Assembly (NCBI GenBank): GCA_030765065.1
Contig: CM060990.1
Location: 419,873,198-419,937,197 of the forward strand
Reading direction: 5' to 3'
Source: Deroplatys truncata
Lineage: Eukaryota; Arthropoda; Insecta; Mantodea; Mantidae
DNA: 64,000 bases
The notes beneath the pieces are model-generated. The model did no database searches and had not been told where the DNA came from. It saw only the letters and a program-made list of their open reading frames with translations. Made by a program: the position numbers and the translations under genes. This document shows positions 34,267 to 45,900 of this stretch, in pieces. Numbering within the stretch: the stretch's first letter is position 1; the number at the start of each line of letters is the position of its first letter.

Positions 34267-35734
34267 AAGTATGATCAGCTGTACACCTGACAGCTAGTCT
34301 AGCATGAAAAACACAACTTTTTTTGTGCAACACTTTTTATTTAAATTATCCAATAGTCGGTATATAAATTGCTTTTATATAATATTATTGGGGTTAATAG
34401 TGGTTGCTGAATGTTTCTGTGCCATAATGGTCTCATTTAAATTTTTGAGGCTGAATGAAAAGTTCAAGCGCCATGTAATAATTTCTTCTGCATGCTTCAT
34501 AGTAAAATATTTTGAACTTAAACTGCCTTCAAGTTTTGTTTGAACTTGCAACCAACTAACAGTAGGATGTGGAATTGGATAGGAAAATGAGAAGAATAAC
34601 ACATGTCTGACACTGTTACTTTTTTCTACCCTCCAGATAGCACAGCACAATTTGACATATTTGCGTAACATAACTTCATTTCATTTCCTACAAAGAAACT
34701 TCTGCATACATTATATGAAACAGTGTAGCTATTGCTACATATGTCAACACCTGTTTGCCATTCACTAGATCGCTATTAGCAGTACAATAAATGTCATTAG
34801 CAACCGTTTCACCACACTATTATTTAACACTATCAATGCCATGATCACTCTCTGTGCTCTGACTTGAAGCATCATCACTGGACACAAATGGGCACAACTT
34901 AACTCCAACTTTACATTGTGTATATCCTAGAAGTAAATAGAAAGACATGTTTAAATCACCCTTAGAAGTAGGTTTCTAAAAAGAGAAATTAACTTGAATT
35001 AAGGGAAAACTTATGGTTACAAACACCTTGTGATTATATTACATACCGTTTATTCTAAACCAGAGTTCCCTCTGATGTAAACAAAATCACATGCTTCTGC
35101 TTCTCATAAATCTAAGAGCTACGCTTATGCCAATGTGTTTGTTAATAAATGTATTGTATCATGAAATATTGGAGTAGAAAGGGTATAGAACTACACATTT
35201 TATTGCGGTTATCGTAAGAACTCGTTGTTAAAGGATGTAATGGATATATAACTGTTAAGAGATTACAAAATATGATTTTCGTACTGCTACCTGCTATTAC
35301 GCTAACACTCAAGAGTATATTTTTGTTAATTACCACCTGTATGGATGACTGCCCATTCTCTTGCCTATATGAAAATGCAGCAATGAATTCCCAGAGGTGC
35401 TATCTGAGTACTAAATAAACTGTTTGCATAACACAGTAAATATGATATGCGAACAGTCATTCACAATACGCTAGCACTCATATGCTCAGCTTAGGTCAAA
35501 TCTTGTGATTTTATTAGTTAGCGTTTGAGTTTCCATGGCAGAGGAAGAAGCGTGTAGTGGGAATAAACCGTTCAAACACAAAAGTGGGGAACCGTTAAAA
35601 TGTGGCGAAAGAGAAATAATACATAATGTACTCAACCCACTATTACAAAACACCTAACACTCGCAATAGTAGAGATTACGACACTTAACATCCGAGTTTA
35701 TAGGCGTTTCAGCAAAAGGTGTAACAAAGCACGC

Positions 35735-35800
35735 ATTTATTTATTTATGTTTAAGGGCACTCAACTTCTCGGTCATTAGCGACCACAGAGAATATAAACA
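35735..35800 (-). mobile_element. LINE/SINE 3' tail fragment
   Basis: On the minus strand GTCGCTAATGACC...GTTGAGTGCCCTTAA is followed by an ATAAATAAATAAATG tail. It resembles the 3' hairpin of the I-type LINE at 25021-25051 in sequence and order. Only this tail is recognisable. Confidence 0.5.
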
Positions 35801-36694
35801 GACACAATAGGAGAATAAAATGTACGAACTTGTTTTGTGTGCAACGGTGTTGTGGATAAGCTTGCCATTAACTTGGAGGATAGTTCTGATTCCAAGATGG
35901 CAGCTGAGTCAATTTCGGAGTGGATTAGGGTGTTTGCACCTTTGCCCAAGGGTTGCGATTAACCCCAGTAAAATGTTCATTTTCTGCATGCTTATAAAAT
36001 CGGTTGTTGCTTCAGGTTGCATTTTGAATTATGATTTCCACACAGGGCGTAATTTTATAGACCGAAACAATGTTCAGCTGTAAGTGTCATGCAGCAAGTA
36101 TGTGTGAGAGGAAGAAGCAGCCGTAAGGGGCAGGGATTGCGAACTATTTTCGTGCGGATAATACAAAGAGTTTGTTTATAGTGAGAGGCACTCTGGTCTG
36201 GAATGGAAAGTAGGTTCACTATTGCTACTATACCTGGAGGAATTTTAACAGGTCAGTCAGTAATTGCTAATGTCTAGCAGCATTTTATGCAGCCAGCAGC
36301 TTAAGTAAGTAATGAGAGTGATTTTGGGGTGAAGAGAGAATAGATCATTTCCTGCTTACACTTATAAAACACATACAATTTTTAAATGGATTATAATAAA
36401 CTCTAATATTAGTAAAATGATTATTATAGCAAGTAATCACATTTCTGCTAAAAGTAGCATATTGTAACAACTTTTGTAACTCTTGTAACAACTTTAGCCT
36501 ACACATGGCATGTGTGAACAACGATTAACACTGATTGACCTGATAGCGGTTAACTGTGAAGTCCCGTACTTAAAGTACTTACAATATTGTAAGTTGAGAT
36601 TGGGGTACATTATCTCAAAATGAATTTGAAAATGCCTTGTGGTTTACTGGAAAAAATGTGTGTCAGTTGGGGAATTTAAAGTCGTATCAGCATG

Positions 36695-36770
36695 TTGCCA
36701 TGTTAGCTCAGCTGTCTAGAGCAATGGCATGGAAAGGCGAAGATCTGTGTTCAAACTTTAGAAGTTTAGT
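36695..36770 (+). other. tRNA-like sequence
   Basis: GTTAGCTCAGCTGTCTAGAGC is a good A box/D-arm and GTGTTCAAACTTT a weak B box at the right spacing. The acceptor stem is not convincing, so a decayed tRNA or SINE head is likelier than an active gene. Confidence 0.4.
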
Positions 36771-37539
36771 GAAGTGGTGACAGTTAACAGAACTGAAGAA
36801 TTTAGAGAAAAGGTTATAAATTTTAATACGCAAATACTGATATAAGTGAATTAACTAATCAGTCAATTAGGTGAAACACATTACAAATATCTGAAGTGTA
36901 AAGAAACACTGGAATTAAATGAGCAAACTGGAATTCTGTGCTCGTATTTGGTTGCTAAAGTGTTAAGTTAGAAGGAAATATCACTTTTAAAAACCACCAC
37001 CACTTTGTGTTACTTGGACAAAACTCAGTATACGCAAAGGATCCACAGATCTTTTCATTGAAGGTTCAATGAATCGGATCTTTTGAATGATCCTTTGATC
37101 TGTTATTTATAGTGAATATTTTAACACGATTTAAGCATTTTAAACACTTTTCATATAAAAAAACAACCTAGTGCTAACGTTTCGTGAATTCAGAAACCTA
37201 ATAGAAGAAGAGTGTTTAGAACCAGAAAAAAATTCAATGCCATGCCTGGGATTCAAACCATCAATCTGACTTGCCATACAACTGCTCTGACAGCTAAGAC
37301 TTTCTATACTCACAATAAGTTATTTTCACAAGTATCAGTAGGTTATTTAGGAGAGAGCTGGCGCAGTTTTTTGGGCATATATGGGAAAGGATAGGGAAAA
37401 CGAGGCTGGATGGGGCGGTTCAAGGAGGAAAATCGGTTTATATGGGAGAGATAGGGAATACGACGACCGATACTACGCTAGACAAGGTTGAAGGAGGGAA
37501 ATACGTTTATATGGAAGAGATAGTAGAGAGGTGTTAGAC

Positions 37540-38700
37540 TAGACAGAGGTAGAGGAGTAGAGTAGGGTTTATATGAAAGGTATAGGAAAACGAGGAGGGG
37601 TGTTAGGTTAGACAGAGTTGAAGGGTAGAGCATGTCTTTTATATGAGAGAGGTAGGGAACAGGAGCAGGGGTGTTAGGCTAGACAGAGGTCGAGAAGTAG
37701 AGTATGGTTTATATGAAAGGTATAGCAAAACGAGGAGGGGTGTTAGGCTAGACAGAGTTGAAGGGTAGAGCATGTCTTTTATATGAGAGAGGTAGGGAAC
37801 AGGAGCAGGGGTGTTAGGCTAGACAGAGTTCGAGAAGTAGAGTATGGTTTATATGAAAGGTATAGGAAAACGAAGAGGGGTGTTAGGCTAGACAGAGTTG
37901 AAGGGTAGAGCATGTCTTGTATATGAGAGAGGTAGGGAACAGGAGCAGGGGTGTTAGGCTAGACAGAGGTCAAGAAGTAGAGTATGGTTTATATGGAAGG
38001 TATAGGAAAACGAGGAGGGGTGTTAGGCTAGACAGAGTTGAAGGGCAGAGCATGTCTTGTATATGAGAGAGGTAGGGAACAGGAGCAGGGGTGTTAGGCT
38101 AGGCAGAGGTCAAGAAGTAGAGTATGGTTTATATGAAAGGTATAGGAAAACGAGGAGGGGTGTTAGACTAGACAGAGTTGAAGGGTAGAGCATGTCTTGT
38201 ATATGAGAGAGGTAGGGAACAGGAGCAGGGGTGTTAGGCTAGACAGAGGTCAAGAAGTAGAGTATGGTTTATATGAATGGTATAGGAAAACGAGGTGGAC
38301 TGTTAGGCTAGACAGAGTTGAAGGGTAGAGTATGTCCTTTATATGAGAGAGGTTGGGAACAGGAGGAGGGGTGTTAGGTTAGGAGAATTGAGTTTGTGTT
38401 TATAAGGAGAGACGAGAAAACGGAGAGAGATCCTATGCTGGGATAGACAGGTGTTAAAGTTAGGTTAGATAGGAAACCAAGGAGTGATACTCAGCTAGAG
38501 GGGGGGCAGGAGGAATGCGCTTTATGAGAGGTAGGGGATACGGGGAGTGGTGTTAGGCTAGACAGAGGTTGAGAGTAGAGTAGGCGTTTATATGTATGAG
38601 AAGTATAGAACAGGAGGAGGGGTGTTAGGCTAGACAGAGGTCGAGGAGTAGAGTATGGTTTATATGAGAGGTACAGGGAAACGAGGAGAGGAGCTAGGCT
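37540..38700. repeat. 70-bp monomers in a 140-bp higher-order tandem repeat (left TIR)
   Basis: GAGAAGTAGAGTATGGTTTA recurs at exactly 140-bp steps around 37689, 37829, 37969, 38109 and 38249. Each 140-bp unit is two related 70-bp halves, both containing GTGTTAGGCTAGACAGAG. More diverged units extend outward to about 37360 and inward to about 38860. The mirror copy is at about 48240-49740. Confidence 0.85.
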
Positions 38701-38924
38701 AGGCTAGGCAGAGGTAGAGAAGTAGAGTATGGTTTATATGAGAGGTATAGGGACACGAGGAGAGTCGGTAGGCTAGACAGATAGTGAAGCAGTAGAAATA
38801 TGGACTTATATACAGGAGAGATAGGGAATAGGAGGGGAGGGGCGAGACTTTGAAAGCGACTTTAGACGTGAAGTTAGTGGAAAGCTGTTTCATGTCAATG
38901 TTCTTGACGTACCCATCACGTAAC

Positions 38925-39475
38925 CCATTCAGGGAAAAGGTGACCAGTAAAGGGAAAAAGGTGACTGCTCATGGAAAAAGGTGACCAGCAAAGGGAAAAA
39001 GGTAACCAGTAAAGGGAAAAATGTGAACAGCAAAGGGAAAAACGTGACCAGCAAAGGGAAAAATGTGACCAGCAAAGGGAAAAACGTGACCAGCAAAGGA
39101 AAAAGGTGACCAGCGAAGAGAAAAATGTGACCAGTAAAGGGAAAAAGGTGACCAGCAAAGGGAAAAAGGTGACCAGCAATGGGAACAAATGTGACCAGCA
39201 AAGGGAAAAAGGTGACCAGCAAAGGGAAAAAGGTGACCAGCAAAGGGAAAAATGTGACCAGCAAAGGGAAAAATGTGACCAGCAAAGGGAAAAATGTGAG
39301 CTGCAAAGGGATAAAGTGACCAGCAAAGGGAAAAAAATGTGACCAGCAAAGGGAAAAAGGTGACCAGTAAAGGGTAAAAGGTGAGCAGTAAAGGGAAAAA
39401 AGATGACTAGTAAAGGGAAAAATGTGACCAGCAAAGGGAAAAAGGTGACCAGCAAAGGGAAAAAGGGTAGGGAAA
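38925..39475. repeat. 21-bp minisatellite, about 26 copies (left TIR)
   Basis: The unit is GTGACCAGCAAAGGGAAAAA plus one base. Because 21 is divisible by three and the unit has no stop codon in several frames, long artefactual reading frames run through it on both strands. These are not genes. The mirror copy is at 47690-48170. Confidence 0.95.
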
Positions 39476-40515
39476 AGGTGACCCTCTCACGGGAAAAGCT
39501 AACCCACTCACACTAACAGGTAAGTAGTTCAGCTAGTATTGCAAGAGGCTGACTGCATCATAGCAGTGTATGATTTCACAGGTAATTCAGTTAGTATCGT
39601 AGGTTTTTAGGCTAATTCATCTAGTATCACAGGAGGATAGATTCCAGGGGTTGGGTATAGCATAGTTTCGTATTTCACTGGTAACTCAGCTAGTATCGCA
39701 GGTATTTAGCATAATTCAAGTGTGATAGGTGTTTAGAGTAATTAAGCTAGCATTACAGGAGGGTAGGTTCCACGGTCGGTTATAACGTAGTTTCGTATTT
39801 TACAGATAGTTCAGGTAATATCGTAAGTATTTGGGTAATCAGCATAGTTTCACAGTACTCGTGATAATTTCGATCAGAGATTTGTATCACAGCTATTTAA
39901 GGTGAATGCAGGTGATTCAGGTTGTATCAATGGTATTTGAGTCATTTTAACAGGTAATTCATCTAGTATCATTAATATTTGGGACAAACCGGATAGTATC
40001 ACAGGTGATCGTGCTAATTTAGAACAGGAATTAGTATCAGAGCTAGTTAAGGTAATTTCACATGATTCGGGTAGTATCACAGGTATTTAAGTCATTTTAA
40101 CAAGTAATTCAACTAGTATCACAGCTACTCATGGTAATATAGAGAGTAATTAGATTATAAACATTTCTCATCCAACGTTACAACAATTTATATACTTTTT
40201 TCTAAATCTTACAAACTTATTATATGTTAAACAGTTATTGTACGATGCGGAGAGGGATAAACTGCATATTGGTTCACAAATTGAAAATCTTTACGTCAAC
40301 ATACCTTTATTTTAGTTCGTTGTAGATGTCTCTCCCCTTTTATCTAGGCTTGAGACTAGCACTAGGATTGCTCCTAATGGCAGGGTTACCACCTTCCCTT
40401 CCATCTTCTTCTTTCTTCATCAGGCGTCTGCTAGTTGCATACACAGCACACGGATAAACTTCATTTTTAAGATTGTAGACTCACGAGAAAATCTTCATCT
40501 TCGACTTACATTCCT

Positions 40516-41004
40516 TTAAGCACTGTTTGTAATACTGTAATGTCCATATGCATAGGTAGTTATTCCATCCTCAGCAATAATTCTTTTATCAGCAAAGGGA
40601 TTCAATGCAATTTTATTCACTTGCACTGTGGTAACAGCATGCTTTTGTGATAGGATTAGATTCATGGGCGTTCTGATGATTTCACAGGTTTTAAGACAGT
40701 CTGTATAGCTGTCAAACGAAATGTACTGCTTAATAGCGCTACGTTTTATACCTTTAATGTTTTTTATCATTGAGTCTTGAATATCTAAGGCATACATCTT
40801 AGGTCGTAGTCCAACAAAGCGTAGGATGATTTTGCTGTTAGCCTCATCTTTAAATTTTCCCAATACGTTCTTGTTCTGAGTAGAGTGGCATATATGATTG
40901 AGAGGGTAATCAGCTGTATCCAGATGCTCAAGAAAACGTAGCTTGTCCTGGTACACTTCTTCAGTTGTAACACGATGAATGAATGAATCAGTGTCCATAT
41001 ACAT
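40516..41004 (-). pseudogene. PolB 3' end duplicated in the left TIR
   Basis: A 162-aa open segment starts MYMDTDSFIHRVTTEEVYQD, that is polymerase motif C plus the thumb/C-terminal region, and ends at the natural stop. It is the counterpart of 46150-46647 in the right TIR. Here the ATTC tetranucleotide after the motif has three copies and the frame stays open, whereas the right arm has five and shifts. No promoter or upstream polymerase sequence lies on this side: beyond 41027 the sequences diverge. By itself it cannot make a polymerase. Confidence 0.88.
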
Positions 41005-41230
41005 AAGCTTCAGTTTTTCACCTCCATGAGAGGGTGGCTAGTTAGTGGGGGTGGGGGCTAATTAGCATATTAATTGACATTCCATGCATATTAAGTGTGC
41101 CAGCTCTGTCATTTTACCCCTACTGATTAATCGCTTATATCTCCTGAATGAAAAGAGATAGAACAATGGGATAAAAAGTAATCAATTCCTTGGAATGCGC
41201 CGCGTCCTTGAGATATTAATCCGAGTTGAC

Positions 41231-42360
41231 TGGGATGCCTGGGTTCGAATCCTAGGAGTGATTACAAATTCATCTTCTAATGACTCAGAGACTAATTAAG
41301 ATAAAGACGTCGAATAAACTTTATTACATTTACATCATTAGGTAGTTTCTTTTAGATTTATATTTGGGTACCTGGTGTCCTGGGTTCGATCCTTAATTTT
41401 TAAATCTTCATTATCTCGGAAACTAAGAGAGTTAGAGGGGTGGACCAAAGCATTAATAATAGCTGTTATAATGCGTAATTAATACTGTATATAATTTTCA
41501 AGCAGTTTTCCCTAGTTCGAATCTTGATTTTTAAATGATTTCCTTAATTTTTCTCTGTATACTAGAATATATCACTTAGATTGATTGCGTAACTGTATAC
41601 AACTCTTTTTAACATAGCAAACTAATTTTATAAATAATTTTGTTTCTGGTGTTCTGGGTTCGAATACCGATAAAATGTAATTTAATTATAAATTTAATAA
41701 CTCCTAAACTAATTACGACAAAGACGTCAAATAAACTTTATTGAGTTTATGTTGTTAGGTAGTATCCTGCGAATGTGTAATTAGATACCTGAGGTCCTGA
41801 GTTCGATTCTTAATTTTAAATCTTCATTATCTCTGGAACTAAATGAGGTAGAGGAGTGGGCCAAAGCATGATTGATAGGTTCTGTACTGGCTGATTAATG
41901 CTGTATATAATTGCAGATCAGTTGTGCTTGGTTCGATTCCCATCTTTTAATGACTTCCTTAATTTTCCTCTGTACAGTAGAATATATCACTTAGATCGAA
42001 GATGTAACTGCATACAGCTTTGTTTAACATGTCAAGCTAATATTATAAATTATTTTGTTCCTGGTGTTCTGGGACGAATACCGATTTAATGAAATTTACT
42101 TGCAAATTTAATAACTCGTAATCTAATTTATATAGACACGTCAGGTAAACCGTAAACAGAGTACCTAGTCCTTAAATATCGTTATCATGACAAAAAGTAC
42201 TTTAAAGTACTCAGATCGAATCCCGAAGGGGTGATTTCATATATCTTCAAGCCTATGAATCCTATCAGGTTCGAGTAAAGATTAAATGGTAGATGCTGAT
42301 GCTGGGGAGCTAAAATATATTTATTAAAACTATTACCGGGTTCGATTCTAGAAGCTTAGA
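41231..42360. repeat. Higher-order repeat with nine T-arm/B-box-like motifs
   Basis: GGTTCGAATCC-like motifs lie at 41242, 41383, 41513, 41657, 41800, 41930, 42071, 42212 and 42339. The steps are 141, 130, 144, 143, 130, 141, 141 and 127 bp. Every third one belongs to the same subtype, giving a ~415-bp higher-order unit of three ~140-bp monomers. The first motif makes a complete tRNA-like T-arm (CTGGG, loop TTCGAAT, CCTAG). Between motifs, an AACTC..AAACTAA segment and AAAGACGTC.AATAAACTTT recur. There is no open frame of note. B boxes normally belong to pol III promoters; whether these do is unknown. Confidence 0.8.
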
Positions 42361-42702
42361 ATCTGTGAAACTCTGGAAAAATTGCTATGCTCGTGATTGT
42401 AGTGAAATGTAATGGTCTTTCTGGAAGAAGATGGAAAGGAAGAATTGAAAAGGGAATGAAAACATGAAATAATGTAGTATATACACACATTTAACTAAAT
42501 AAGGGGGAAATTTTCTACGTTACCTTTTAAGCCTTTTAGATTGTGCTAGCTTTGGTGTAATGGCTGGTGGTAGGCTTTGAATGGAACATCTGACTGAATG
42601 AGCGCGTGGGAATACTTCTCTTGTTGGTGTGACTGCATATACAGGTAGTTACGAGACGAGTTTAAACGTGTTTGATACTGCCAGACATCCTGTCTCTAGG
42701 TG

Positions 42703-42835
42703 TGACGTCATAAACATCCTGCTTCTGGGCGTGAGTTTATATGGCTGGGGTTAATACGCGTAGAGCGATCATATACAACTAGCTATGGAGCGAGTTTATG
42801 ATTGATCTAAAAGGCTCGTGCTCCCTCTATAAATA
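42703..42835 (+). promoter_or_regulatory. Putative promoter of the PolB gene
   Basis: A perfect CRE palindrome, TGACGTCA, lies at 42703-42710 and a TATA box, TATAAATA, at 42828-42835. A plausible start site (GAGTTCATT) lies about 30 bp further on, leaving a ~140-nt leader before the ATG at 42994. The assignment rests on these motifs and their spacing only. The stretch 42361-42702 holds nothing else that I recognise. Confidence 0.55.
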
Positions 42836-42993
42836 CGGTGATCCAGGGCATTGGAGTTCATTGCGCTAATTAGTCTTGAGGTGTTAACATTGTGTTCTCT
42901 CCAAGAATAATCAGCTTTCTAAGTGATATCAAGGTGAAGAGGTCTACATTTCCCTTGAAGAAGGATTAATACGTTATTACATCAAGAATAAAG

Positions 42994-45900
42994 ATGAATA
43001 ACTCAGCGTATAAGGATATTGTTCCAAGCGCTACTGGATATGCATGCGGAAAATGTGGGAAGAAGTTCCTCCGAGGGTATCACAAGAGAAGACACGAGAT
43101 GACCTGTAAGAATCTCTTCAAATGTAAACATTGTAGCTTGACCTTCAATGATGGTTATAAGTGGCAGCGACACGAAGATATATGTGAAATGAGTAGCCCT
43201 CAGAAGAAAAGAAGGTTGGAACCAACTAAACATCAGCTACTATCTGCAATGGAGGACTGTGATATGAAAGAATACGAAACTTCATTCGAAGGACGATTGA
43301 AATCGTATTTTATACGATGCGAATCAGCTAAGGACCTAAATATGTATCTGCATGAAGCAAAACAACGCATAATCCAGGCTGTGCATAACGAGCTTGGTAT
43401 TCACAAGGGTGTTAAAATTAATCTGCTGGTTGAGTGTCGATTTGTTAACAGTATTGGAGAAACCTGTGACAAACCATTTAAAACACGGAATCAAGCTGTT
43501 TTCCTGGAAACTGATCTGGATTCAACGATGGAAGTGAAATTCAAGAAATTGGTGACTGAAATGGAGGACTCTCAGCTTAAGGGTAGCAGCTGGGCTTTGC
43601 TTGCTGTGGAAGGAGTTCGACTTCGTATCAACAAGTACAACCCGTTACGAGGAAGTAGCTACATACCACTACCGTCAGCTGTTGAAGCAAGGAAAGCCTG
43701 TATAAACATCCAGAACTTTAGCGACGAGAAATGTTTCATGTATTCTGTACTAGCTAAATTCGTTGAGAAGGATGCGCAACGTGTGAGCAAATACAAGCAG
43801 CTTCAAGACAAGTACGACTTCAGCTGTGTTTCCTATCCTACTCCACTTTCTCAAATACCTAAATTTGAGAAGCTTAACAAGATATCTATTAACGTTTTCG
43901 GGCTGGATGAGAAGCATGAAGTGTATCCGATAAAGGTTGCTGATATTGAACTACCTGAACATCTCGACCTGCTACTATTGAATGACAGCAGTGGAAAACA
44001 TCACCATGTGTATATAAAGAATTTTGAGAAACTCGTTCGACGTCAGAAAACTAACCATAATGGACGGGTTTATACTTGTAAGCGCTGCTTTACACATTTT
44101 GATGATCGATATGGGCGAAGTGGACTGGAAAAACTACAAGAACATACATCAGTCTGTAATCAACATGGTGTTGCGAGGGTTGTTATGCCTACCAAGGAGA
44201 AATCGATTGTACAGTTTAAAAATATTGAGAGGATGTTGAAAGTACGTTATGTCATCTATGCTGATTTTGAGAGTATTCTCACTCCATGTCATACGTGTAT
44301 ACCCAATCCTGAAACTTCCTATACAACCCCTTATCAAGAGCACACACCAATGAGCTTCTGTGTTTACGTGAAGCCTACATCCAGTGTTGAACATTTCGAA
44401 ACTGGTCTTCCTAAGCAACCCTATGTGTATCGTGGTGCTGATGCTGCTCAGAAGTTTATGCTGTACCTGACATCTCTTGCAAAAATGATTGATGACATAT
44501 ACAAATCTGCTAAGCCTATGAAACTCACGGATCAACAACAAAAGGATTTTGAGTCTTCTACGACATGCTACCTGTGTGGAAAAGGCTTTACAGAAGAGAA
44601 CTACAAAGTACGCGACCATGATCACATCAGCGGTGAATATCGTGGAAGTCTTCATAATGAATGTAATTTAGCCTGTAAAACACCTAAATATATACCAGTC
44701 TTCATGCATAACCTTAGCGGATATGACTCTCATTTCATTGTTAAGGAGCTGGGTTGTACAAGTGAACGTGTGGAGGTAATTCCTAACTCTGAAGAAAGCT
44801 ATATCTCATTCACCAAGTATGTAGGAGATATAAAGCTTCGATCTGTGGACAGCTTCCGATTCCTCAGTACAAGCTTGGATAAGTTGGTAAAAAATCTAAC
44901 CTGAAACACTAAAGTACTTTGGAGAAGACAAATTGAAGTTGATGACCCGTAAGGGGGTATTTCCCTATGATTACGTCACTTCCTGGGATGTTTTGAACGA
45001 GACCTGCTTGCCTCCTAAGCACACCTTCTACAATATATTAAATGAAGAAGAAATTAGTGATGCTGACTACGATCATGCTAGAAATGCATGGGAGCTGTTT
45101 AATGTGAGAAACCTGGGCGAGTACAGCGACCTGTACTTAACCTCAGATGTACTACTCCTAGCCGATGTCTTTGAGACGTTCCGAGAGCAAACCCTCAAAA
45201 CACACAAAGTTGATCCCGCGCATTATTTTACCTCTCCAGGAATTACATGGGACGCCATGTTGTTGTACACAGGAATTAAGCTGGAGCTGTTACAAGATTA
45301 TGATCAACTACTCATGGTGGAATCAGGTATAAGAGGAGGTTTATGTCAAGTTTCCCATCGGTATGCAGAGGCTAATAACACTTATATGGAGAAGTTTGAT
45401 CCTTCGAGACCAACCCAATTTATCACATACGAGGACGCTAATAACCAATATGGCTGGGCAATGTGTCACGCCCTTCCTTTTGGTGGATTTCAGTGGGTTT
45501 CGCCTGAAGAAATCAGCTTAGAAAGACTACAAGAAGATGATTCTCATGGGTACATATTAGAAGTTGATATCGAGTATCCTGCAGAACTTCACGATCTACA
45601 CAACGATCTACCTTTCCTGCCTGAGTGTATGAAGCCATTGGAAGCATCTACAAAGAAACTGATACCTCATCTTGGACCTCGAAAGAAGTATGTAGTGCAT
45701 TACATGGCTTTGAAGCAGGCTCTTAGTCATGGACTACGACTAACAAAAATCCATCGTGTGCTACAATTCCGACAGTCTCGATGGTTGAAACCTTATGTGG
45801 AATTTAACAACAGGCTACGACAACAAGCTGCAAATGACTTCGAGAAGGATCTCTATAAGCACTTTAACAACGCCATGTTTGGAAAAACTATGGAGAACCT

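Larger units (their letters stand above)
33551..37336 (+). repeat. Repeat unit U, copy B2, part before the PolB element
   Basis: It starts CAACCCTAGTGTTAAACG directly after copy B1 and runs collinear with the inverted copy at 18604-16565. It continues through a block shared with 29930-30480 (36070-37030), half of element M (37030-37204) and the tRNA-like stretch (about 37236-37310). It ends with the target duplication AGTATC (37331-37336) and resumes at 49764. Between 35600 and 36070 I see only a LINE 3' tail scrap (35735-35800). Confidence 0.7.
37337..41027. repeat. Left terminal inverted repeat of the PolB element
   Basis: This is the reverse complement of 46128-49763, from the outer tip AGTAGGTTATT to the inner limit at CCTCCAT (41021-41027). 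From outside in it holds 70/140-bp tandem repeats, a 21-bp minisatellite, a field of GATACTAG..GAATTACC-type repeats, a short unique stretch and the 3' end of the PolB gene. It is about 55 bp longer than the right arm, mostly through repeat-number changes. Confidence 0.9.

Noticed and set aside
38916..39455. Long Phe/Leu/Val-rich reading frames (up to 179 aa) in three frames, also at 47708-48170
   Set aside because: They are products of the 21-bp minisatellite (7-residue period, no stop codons). The repeat number differs between the arms and nothing suggests translation.
37540..39480. CRISPR-like array
   Set aside because: The units are contiguous or nearly so, without unique spacers, in a eukaryotic transposon.
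41231..42360. Cluster of nine real tRNA genes
   Set aside because: Only the T-arm/B-box part recurs. Acceptor and D arms do not pair, and spacing follows a tandem repeat. I report it as an array of motifs only.
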